A stretch of 40,352 bases of DNA, taken from a virus. This document shows positions 7,142 to 11,616 of this stretch, piece by piece (position 1 is the stretch's first letter; each line of letters begins with the position of its first letter). The stretch spans positions 1 through 40,352 of IMG/VR virus record IMGVR_UViG_3300028393_000142; one strand, 5' to 3'. The translations under genes were made by a program, and so were the position numbers. Under the pieces are notes generated by a model. The model saw nothing but the letters and a program-made list of their open reading frames with translations, was not told the origin of the DNA and did no database searches.

Positions 7142-7525
7142 CTATTCTCGCATTTTGTCATATCTCATGCCAGTTTGTGGGTCAATGGCTACCCAACCTC
7201 TCTTGGTGCGCTCTATTGCCCTGCGACTGGGTGTTAAACCGCCCCAAATACCGAAGCGTTCGTGGGCTAAGCCCCATTCTAGGCACATGAGCATGACTGG
7301 ACACTCCACGCACATAGAGGCAAATACTTTTTCCTCTGATGGCGTAAAGATATTCTTATCAGGATAAAATAACTCAGTGTCTAAACCTTTACATAAGGCT
7401 TGGTTAGTTATTTTAAAATTCCATTTAAGTTTAAACGCTTTAAGGATTTTCTTACCGTGTAATGGCACGTCCTTTTCAAATTCAATCTTATGCCATTCGG
7501 GTCTAGTGTATTTCTGTTCTGACAT
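7142..7525 (-). CDS. whiB: WhiB-like [4Fe-4S] transcription regulator
   Basis: A 127-aa Wbl protein. C45, C72, C75 and C81 follow the Wbl cluster pattern (C-x26-C-x2-C-x5-C). The G-I-W-G-G turn (92-96) and basic TPSRRAIERTKRG tail are the family's other hallmarks. WhiB proteins bind sigma-A region 4 and alter promoter choice. Phage copies such as mycobacteriophage TM4 WhiB can inhibit the host protein and affect septation. ATG 7525 is chosen because GGAGAAGG precedes it. The first 23 nt overlap the upstream gene. The N-terminal 40 residues are a longer, Lys-rich extension than in many Wbl proteins. This gene is the main evidence for an actinobacterial host. Confidence 0.9.
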   Translation of the reverse strand: MSEQKYTRPEWHKIEFEKDVPLHGKKILKAFKLKWNFKITNQALCKGLDTELFYPDKNIFTPSEEKVFASMCVECPVMLMCLEWGLAHERFGIWGGLTPSRRAIERTKRGWVAIDPQTGMRYDKMRE

Positions 7526-7676
7526 AACCTTCTCCAATCATATAGTTAAGTAAACATTCAAGTAACGCTTCAACCTTTACAGGTCTTAACGTTGGTGGTT
7601 GCATATCCTCTGTTGAGAATGTCATGTGTGAATTTATAAGATGAATAGTTAATTCTTCAATCAAATAGGGATTCAT
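7503..7676 (-). CDS. Small protein between transglycosylase and WhiB
   Basis: A 57-aa protein of unknown function, predicted largely helical. Its ATG overlaps the stop of the upstream gene as TAATG and is preceded by AAAGGATGG. It ends inside the WhiB coding region. The stop/start overlaps on both sides indicate a coupled three-gene unit. No motif was recognised. Confidence 0.6.
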   Translation of the reverse strand: MNPYLIEELTIHLINSHMTFSTEDMQPPTLRPVKVEALLECLLNYMIGEGYVRTEIH

Positions 7677-8131
7677 TAGTACCATCCTTTGGCTAGGTGG
7701 TGGGCGTATGCTCTACATATTCCCCCAATTTTTCCGTAATGTCTATCAATATATTTCAAGCCAGCATTTACCTGTTTAAACCCATTCTTGGTGGGTTTAA
7801 TCTTTAAAATTTTCCACGTGCTAGGTAACAGTTGCGCTATGCCTGAGGCGTTTGACAATTTGTTCGTAGCGTTAGGTTGCCAACGAGATTCACGCATCCA
7901 CAATTCATAGAGACATGAGTACTGCTCCAGCTCATTATCTTTAATCAATTCTCCAATGGCATAGTGTTGGTATTCGTTGTTATAGTAGGCAATCACTTCA
8001 AATTTTGGTGGCTGTATCACTGGCGCAGGTTGGTGTGTTATTACCAATGCAGCACCTAATGCTGCTGACGTTGCGAACCATGTACACGCACTCAAATTTA
8101 TTCGGCTGCCATACGTAGTATTTTTTTTCAT
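7676..8131 (-). CDS. Membrane-anchored lytic transglycosylase (SLT/goose-lysozyme-like)
   Basis: A 151-aa cell-wall hydrolase. The N-terminus has a membrane or signal segment (about residues 12-31, Ala/Val/Leu-rich after a basic start). The domain then shows WMRESRW with catalytic E81, GIAQLLPSTW (97-106), an AGLKYIDRHYG helix and a CRAYAHHL end, the Slt-type order. It would cut glycan strands from outside the membrane. It is transcribed leftward with WhiB, away from the late lysis genes. It may therefore act at a different stage or as a secreted accessory, unlike the CHAP endolysin at 39512. The start has AAGGACTGG upstream. Confidence 0.8.
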   Translation of the reverse strand: MKKNTTYGSRINLSACTWFATSAALGAALVITHQPAPVIQPPKFEVIAYYNNEYQHYAIGELIKDNELEQYSCLYELWMRESRWQPNATNKLSNASGIAQLLPSTWKILKIKPTKNGFKQVNAGLKYIDRHYGKIGGICRAYAHHLAKGWY

Positions 8132-8180
8132 AGTAAACCAGTCCTTAAGTTAAGTTAATAACGGTTGGCGTTACTGTTTT

Positions 8181-8209
8181 AGTGTGCCATAGTTAATAAA
8201 TAATGTCAA
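8181..8209 (-). promoter_or_regulatory. Leftward promoter of the transglycosylase-WhiB unit
   Basis: On the minus strand a perfect TTGACA (8209-8204) is followed by a 17-bp spacer and CACACT (8186-8181, a weak -10). It sits about 50 bp before the transglycosylase start and just beyond a 13-A tract. The -35 is excellent and the -10 is poor, which could mean dependence on an activator. Confidence 0.45.
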
Positions 8210-8235
8210 GAAAATTTTACAAAAAAAAAAAAATG

Positions 8236-8296
8236 TAGCAATCTGTACTAGGCGTTGGTTTAAAAAATTTATAGCAATCTGTACTAGGCGTTGGTT
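8236..8296. repeat. Two 25-bp direct repeats, 36-bp period
   Basis: The 25-bp unit beginning TAGCAATCTGTACTAGGCG is exactly repeated at 8236-8260 and 8272-8296 with an AT-only spacer of 11 bp. The centre-to-centre spacing is 36 bp, close to 3.5 helical turns. It is too few copies for a CRISPR. It may be an iteron pair or an operator pair. Confidence 0.8.
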
Positions 8297-8426
8297 CAAT
8301 ACCAAATTCAAAAATTGAACTTTTAAAATTGTTGCTGCAAAATTTTTGTTTAAACAGTTATGACATCCGGCCTGGCGCGTTACTGTTTAAACAGTTGCAA
8401 CCTTAAGCCCATCTGGTTGAAATTAA

Positions 8427-8458
8427 AATAGCCTCAAGCGCTAAGGCTTGAGGCTATT
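8427..8458 (-). terminator. Terminator of the glutamine amidotransferase gene
   Basis: A 13-bp stem AATAGCCTCAAGC / GCTTGAGGCTATT with a 6-nt loop lies 10 bp downstream of the gene's stop on the minus strand. It is followed by TTTAATTT, giving a reasonable intrinsic terminator. Confidence 0.8.
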
Positions 8459-8468
8459 AGTTAAGCGT

Positions 8469-9320
8469 TTAGAATAGGTGAGTGTCATAATAGCCAGAGT
8501 GTTCTGTCTTGCTATCCCACTCACCATTATCCCACTGCTGCCACATGTCGCCCGTCTCAGTGTATAGAGGCGAGTACTTGCGCCAGTTATATTTAATCGC
8601 TGGTGTTCTATGAGGCGTGAATTTTAGGTAATCTAGAATCTTTCCGTTACGTACCTTAAAATACTCTCCCTCATCTGCCGAATGTTCCCAGTCTAGGGAA
8701 GTATCAAGCATGACGGCAGCGTTTAAAATAGTTTCACGGGTTGAGCCATAGACTAGCGAGCCTGTTCGTGTCTGCCCTATCCATAACGGGGAAGAATTGA
8801 CACGCGCTAGGTGTAGCGTGTTACTCCTGCCCTGTTCTATCCACGCGAGCGCTGCCGTGCCCTGTAAGCGTGGCAGCAGCTCGACAATAGGTGCATCACC
8901 GAACGCGATTAGGGCAGCGATAGCCTCGCTGTCTACTTGCGCGTGACGTTTAACCTTAAGCTCCTTGAATAGTTCCCTGTCATTATTCACGTGTCCATTA
9001 TGCGTTAGCACAATTTTACCGCGTGGGATAGGGTGGTTATTCTGGTTCACTTGAGGCGTGCCCTTAGTGGCGAAACGAGTGTGCAAGATAGCTGTGGTTG
9101 CATCTAAGCACGCACGCCGACCCGTTTCTGTTTTAATGAATTTAGAGGCAGACATAGCAGCCTTACTGATAACTCTGTTACCTGTTGCCGCGTTAATCCA
9201 TGCCGCGCCCGTGGCGTGCTGTCCTCGATGTTCAATATCGAGCAGCATCTGAGCTGTTAAGCCTGTCTGGTTGCTGTTATGTTCTTTACTGTTTAGGCAG
9301 TATCCTGCAATTCCACACAT
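8469..9320 (-). CDS. Class II glutamine amidotransferase (stand-alone glutaminase domain)
   Basis: A 283-aa N-terminal-nucleophile amidotransferase. Cys2 becomes the nucleophile after Met removal. HTRFAT (R82) and NGH (N108, G109) form the glutamine site, and DSEA (D130) completes it, as in PurF, GlmS and AsnB. It is only the glutaminase domain plus a short tail (those enzymes run about 500-600 aa), so the released ammonia must go to a separate acceptor enzyme. The amidoligase in the same leftward cluster is the obvious partner. G+C is higher than in the phage backbone. GACAGGAGA precedes the start. An alternative role is hydrolysis of a glutamyl compound without transfer. Confidence 0.85.
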   Translation of the reverse strand: MCGIAGYCLNSKEHNSNQTGLTAQMLLDIEHRGQHATGAAWINAATGNRVISKAAMSASKFIKTETGRRACLDATTAILHTRFATKGTPQVNQNNHPIPRGKIVLTHNGHVNNDRELFKELKVKRHAQVDSEAIAALIAFGDAPIVELLPRLQGTAALAWIEQGRSNTLHLARVNSSPLWIGQTRTGSLVYGSTRETILNAAVMLDTSLDWEHSADEGEYFKVRNGKILDYLKFTPHRTPAIKYNWRKYSPLYTETGDMWQQWDNGEWDSKTEHSGYYDTHLF

Positions 9321-9384
9321 AATATAAGTCTCCTGTCTATTTAGTTAAGCGCTAATTTTAGCACGCTTGAGCGTGAAAGTGAAA

Positions 9385-9412
9385 CAGCCTAAGCACTTAA
9401 GCGCTTAGGCTG
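9385..9412 (-). terminator. Hairpin downstream of the small membrane-protein gene
   Basis: A 10-bp perfect stem CAGCCTAAGC / GCTTAGGCTG with an 8-nt loop, followed on the minus strand by a T-rich stretch (TTTCACTTTC). It lies 17 bp past the stop at 9429 and separates that gene from the amidotransferase. Confidence 0.65.
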
Positions 9413-9428
9413 TAACTGTTTAAACGTG

Positions 9429-9569
9429 TTACCGATAGCACTCTGTCATAGTTCCCCAACAGTAGCCAGCATCCGTGAACCATAGATGAACAGCAACCTG
9501 GAACAGACACCATAGCGCGAGCGCTGCAACCATCCCCAACGCGAACCATCCCCTATTAGTGAGTTTCAT
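9429..9569 (-). CDS. 46-aa single-pass membrane protein
   Basis: An open frame starting MKLTNRGWFALGMVAALALW with one strong hydrophobic helix (about residues 9-30) and a short C-terminal loop, DAGYCWGTMTECYR, with two cysteines that could form a disulfide outside the cell. The ribosome-binding site GACTGGAGAA is strong and spaced well before the ATG. Small membrane proteins of this form are frequent in actinophages. It lies between the amidoligase and glutamine amidotransferase genes, so it could bring their product to the envelope; that is inference. It also has its own terminator-like hairpin. Confidence 0.7.
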   Translation of the reverse strand: MKLTNRGWFALGMVAALALWCLFQVAVHLWFTDAGYCWGTMTECYR

Positions 9570-9595
9570 TTAGTTATTCTCCAGTCATTTAAACA

Positions 9596-9616
9596 GGTTA
9601 GGGAGTTTCCCTAACC
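9596..9616 (-). terminator. Hairpin immediately 3' of the tRNA-like element
   Basis: An 8-bp perfect inverted repeat GGTTAGGG / CCCTAACC with a 5-nt loop, four bases beyond the tRNA-like element on the minus strand. The tail is only weakly T-rich, so it may be a terminator, an RNA-stabilising end or a processing signal. Confidence 0.55.
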
Positions 9617-9620
9617 TAGT

Positions 9621-9665
9621 GCGTGCCGTGGGAATCGCACCCACGCTAACCCACTAGGGGCACGC
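9621..9665 (-). ncRNA. tRNA-like minihelix (acceptor stem plus T arm, no anticodon arm)
   Basis: On the minus strand the 45-nt sequence folds as GCGTGCC, 14-nt linker, GTGGG, TGCGATT, CCCAC, GGCACGC. This gives a perfect 7-bp acceptor-like stem stacked directly on a perfect 5-bp T stem with a 7-nt loop. The loop matches the T-loop consensus except for G at position 55. The linker can form a 3-bp CTA/TAG mini-arm. There is no room for an anticodon arm and no encoded CCA; an A in the discriminator position follows. It lies six bases after the amidoligase stop. It could be a decayed tRNA, a tRNA-mimic or simply a stable 3' hairpin. Confidence 0.5.
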
Positions 9666-9671
9666 TGCCAC

Positions 9672-10388
9672 TTAGCCGTTTAGCTCAGTAGCTCGCTGCT
9701 TGAGATATTCTGCCGTAGGCGTGTCTAGCGTGTTCGCTGCCGTCAGTGTTTCGAGTATCTCGAAACAGTCTAGTAACTTGCTGCCAGTACCTGCCGATAG
9801 CGTGCCTCCATTAAGTGAGAAACTCGCTAGAGACTCGCAGAATTTCGCCCATGCCTCAATTTTCTTGCCGTTGAGGGTGCCGTGATGGAGTCGAAATTCT
9901 ATAGTGCCGTGCCTATCGTAGCTGTTCAAGTTTAAGGACATGAACCGCCCAGTTGAGACAGCGTTGTTGTTGATGTGATTATTTCTAATCGTTTCTCCCC
10001 AGTAATCTATGTCTCGCTCACTTAGTGAGTGGAGACAGTAGCGATTACTTAGGCGAGACTTAGCAACCAGCGCACCTATTCCATTAGCTGCCGTGTACCA
10101 GTTATGCACCAGTGCAGCGATAGCGTTTACGCCATAGTAATCGGCTCCTAAGTGGACATGATAGCCAGTCTGTTTATTTACAGTTGCACCAGCACGGGCG
10201 AGCGCACGGGCTGCCGTGAGTGTTTCGTTTAGTGTTCCATCGTTGAGGATGGGAGACACTGCCTCTGCATCCACTCCATTAGTACCATCTGGCTTACACT
10301 CCCACGCTAAGCCTGCCCTATCAAGGGCAGCTTGAGCCGTGCCAATACCTATGCTCGATGTTTCAAGCTCGATGCCGTAAGTTTTCAT
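9672..10388 (-). CDS. Amidoligase (COOH-NH2 ligase, Amidoligase_2-like)
   Basis: A 238-aa enzyme with the amidoligase motif order. It has YGIELE at the N-terminus (E7, E9), KPDGTNGVDAEAVSPIL (32-48), GYHVHLG (75-81), RFMSLN (148-153) and TIEFRLHHGT (162-171). These are the ATP/Mg and substrate residues of the glutamine-synthetase/ATP-grasp-like amidoligase family, which joins a carboxylate to an amine or ammonia. Comparative genomics has linked this family to glutamine amidotransferases, matching the neighbour at 8469. The TAATG overlap with the upstream zincin-like gene indicates coupled translation. The substrate is unknown; a peptidoglycan or peptide carboxylate is a reasonable guess. Confidence 0.8.
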   Translation of the reverse strand: MKTYGIELETSSIGIGTAQAALDRAGLAWECKPDGTNGVDAEAVSPILNDGTLNETLTAARALARAGATVNKQTGYHVHLGADYYGVNAIAALVHNWYTAANGIGALVAKSRLSNRYCLHSLSERDIDYWGETIRNNHINNNAVSTGRFMSLNLNSYDRHGTIEFRLHHGTLNGKKIEAWAKFCESLASFSLNGGTLSAGTGSKLLDCFEILETLTAANTLDTPTAEYLKQRATELNG

Positions 10389-10945
10389 TAGTTCTCCAGT
10401 CTAAGTGTTGCGTGACATACAGGGCAGCATGGGCAGCCATACGAATTAGCTGTCCTGCTTGATATTCTGACAATATAGGCAGCGTGAGCGTTTCCGTTCA
10501 TGCTGTCTCCGTAGCATACAGCCTTAAGGAGTCGCGTACTCTGCTTAGTGGCACTATCTAGTACCTCTAACCTAGCGTGCGGATACTCCCCGACACTATC
10601 TAGGGCAGCTAGTGCCCATGATGGCAGCCTGTCCAGTGGCTTAGCCACTGCTGGCGCGTTATCTCGCCAGTCTCCCACGTGAGCGAGCTTCAACAGTGGC
10701 AGCAGCAGTGCTGCCACTGTCTCTCCTCCCTCGATGGTAGGGGAAATGAATATCTCTGCCGTGAAGTCCTCAGAGGCTGTTGGAGGGATAACGGCAGCAG
10801 GGATGACCTTGCGACCGCTATACGGAGGGAATCCGCATGATAGGCGAATAGTTGCCTCCTCTGCTCCTCCATGTCCTCCTATGCTGCTCAGAATTTCATC
10901 CTTAACAGTGCTAGCGAATTTCGCCAGCCATGTTTCTCTGTTCAT
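10388..10945 (-). CDS. SprT/zincin-like protein with lost HExxH motif
   Basis: A 185-aa protein resembling the SprT-like phage metallopeptidases by its EIFISP strand (residues 64-69) and its KQSTRLLKAVC segment (135-144). Its C-terminal Cys cluster (C171, C173, C174, C177) may form a zinc ribbon with C144. Where the family has HELVH, this protein reads P83, L84, L85, K86, L87, so both metal-binding His and the catalytic Glu are gone while flanking residues keep register. It is likely a pseudo-enzyme with a binding or scaffolding role. ATG 10945 is chosen because AAGGACTGG precedes it; longer forms would start inside the repeat region. It is coupled to the amidoligase by TAATG. Confidence 0.65.
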   Translation of the reverse strand: MNRETWLAKFASTVKDEILSSIGGHGGAEEATIRLSCGFPPYSGRKVIPAAVIPPTASEDFTAEIFISPTIEGGETVAALLLPLLKLAHVGDWRDNAPAVAKPLDRLPSWALAALDSVGEYPHARLEVLDSATKQSTRLLKAVCYGDSMNGNAHAAYIVRISSRTANSYGCPCCPVCHATLRLEN

Positions 10946-11044
10946 GTTTACCAGTCCTTCTAATCGTTTAAACAGCTTGAAAGTCTCAAGCTGCAAGAGG
11001 CATCTAACCAGTTACGCATGAACAGAAGGTGAATACCAAATAAA

Positions 11045-11108
11045 CAGTTGGTGAACAGTTGGTGAATAATTAAACAGCAGCGTTTAAACAGTTGCGTTTA
11101 AACAGTTG
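11045..11108. repeat. Tandem AACAGTTG-type repeats with double GTTTAAAC
   Basis: Successive copies of AACAGTTG occur, ending in a perfect 14-bp tandem duplication CGTTTAAACAGTTG (11081-11094 and 11095-11108). The 14-bp period and palindromic core suggest adjacent protein-binding sites. Confidence 0.7.
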
Positions 11109-11282
11109 GGATGGCGTGGCGTGGGGTTGCGTTGCTTGCCGTTTAAACAGAGTAGCAGCCTCAACAGCAGCCAGCAGCAGCAGCACGCTTAGCACTCCTA
11201 GCACGCTCATCCCATGCCTAGCGTTTAAACAGCTCATGCAAGTTGGGGAGCAAACGCGAGTGAAGCGACCCAGGGTTTTTAA

Positions 11283-11310
11283 ATGTGCGTGTGTGTATGT
11301 GTGTGTGTCT
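11283..11310. repeat. GT microsatellite
   Basis: A short run of alternating GT with a few interruptions, 40 bp before the late promoter. It could vary in length by replication slippage. No gene is affected. Confidence 0.6.
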
Positions 11311-11351
11311 CTACCTACATAACTTTGATAGGTATGGGGTCAATATGCACT

Positions 11352-11380
11352 CTGACCTGCACTTATACCTACGCTATAAA
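11352..11380 (+). promoter_or_regulatory. Candidate late rightward promoter
   Basis: CTGACC (11352-11357), a 17-bp spacer and TATAAA (11375-11380) form a good sigma70-like promoter. The predicted start near 11387 would give a leader of about 230 nt before the terminase gene. It is the only clear rightward promoter before the long structural operon. Confidence 0.55.
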
Positions 11381-11416
11381 ATGTGTTGCATATCACAAAA
11401 ATAAATAGCAATAAAA

Positions 11417-11568
11417 TGTCCAATAGCAACCTTCTGGACACCTAATAGTATATGTAGGGCAAAATAATGGTCGCCCTACAGCAAAGCATTAGGAACGCTT
11501 GAAAAGCGTTCCCCTAGTAATTGCCCTAACCTACGGTTTTCGCCTTAGGGCTTCAACCTACGGTTAGG
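11417..11568 (+). ncRNA. Structured leader RNA with alternative hairpins
   Basis: Four consecutive hairpins can form: TGTCC/GGACA (11417-11440), TGTAGGGC/GCCCTACA (11453-11480), GGAACGCTT/AAGCGTTCC (11492-11512) and GCCCTAA/TTAGGGC (11523-11551). A competing pairing, CCTAACC (11525-11531) with GGTTAGG (11562-11568), uses the same 5' bases as the last stem and would mask part of the ribosome-binding site of a leader peptide. The 11-bp word AACCTACGGTT is repeated at 11528 and 11555. This looks like a switchable 5' UTR; no known riboswitch class was recognised. Confidence 0.5.
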
Positions 11569-11582
11569 AAAGGAAAACTGCA

Positions 11583-11609
11583 ATGCTCTACATATTGTCG
11601 CATTGCTAG
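11583..11609 (+). CDS. Leader peptide MLYILSHC upstream of terminase
   Basis: An eight-codon open frame with the best ribosome-binding site in the leader (AGGAAAGG) ends seven bases before the terminase ATG. The terminase has no Shine-Dalgarno sequence of its own. Termination of the leader followed by re-initiation would couple the two. It is too short for any homology support. Confidence 0.4.
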   Translation: MLYILSHC

Positions 11610-11616
11610 TACGCCT

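Larger units (their letters stand above)
8132..8468. other. Repeat-rich intergenic segment (337 bp)
   Basis: No gene is seen here. It contains, left to right, the leftward promoter, a run of 13 A residues (8221-8233), two 25-bp direct repeats (8236-8260 and 8272-8296), two GTTTAAAC palindromes (8348, 8385) and the terminator of the glutamine amidotransferase gene. Iteron-like repeats next to an A tract make it one candidate for a replication origin or a regulator-binding region. Confidence 0.6.
3476..11230. repeat. Dispersed GTTTAAAC palindrome family (20 copies here, 26 in the window)
   Basis: Exact copies begin at 3476, 3915, 4312, 4640, 5020, 5598, 5861, 6193, 6622, 6784, 7429, 7774, 8348, 8385, 9418, 10966, 11082, 11096, 11141 and 11223. 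Six more are at 16192, 24516, 27812, 35112, 38453 and 40182. In intergenic sites the match often extends to AACTGTTTAAACAGTT, a 16-bp perfect palindrome. None falls within the coding parts of the GC-rich cassette. This looks like a binding-site family rather than chance. Confidence 0.7.
10946..11351. other. Palindrome-rich intergenic segment between divergent units
   Basis: No convincing gene is seen on either strand. It holds five exact GTTTAAAC palindromes (10966, 11082, 11096, 11141, 11223), degenerate AACAGTTG repeats from 11045, a CAG-rich stretch (11160-11190) and a GT microsatellite (11283-11308). It lies between the leftward cassette and the rightward late operon, a natural site for an operator array or replication origin. 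I could not identify a convincing leftward promoter. Confidence 0.6.

Noticed and set aside
7503-7537. WhiB start at the upstream TTG (7537)
   Set aside because: The ATG at 7525 has a good Shine-Dalgarno sequence and keeps the usual Wbl layout.
8236-8296. Possible CRISPR-like array
   Set aside because: Only two repeats with an 11-bp AT-only spacer and no Cas operon; the Cas4-like nuclease alone is a usual phage recombination gene.
9621-9665. Full tRNA gene
   Set aside because: There is no space for D and anticodon arms between the acceptor and T stems, so it is only tRNA-like.
9600-9670. Integration attachment site at the tRNA-like element
   Set aside because: No integrase or excisionase is seen anywhere, and the 5' acceptor half is also present.
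10734-11021. Plus-strand frame opposite the zincin-like gene
   Set aside because: Fully antisense to a gene with clear family motifs, and no initiation signal.
11092-11322. Open frame of 76 aa on the plus strand in the repeat region
   Set aside because: No ribosome-binding site, composed of repeat and microsatellite sequence with odd Cys/Val runs, so it is a frame through non-coding repeats.
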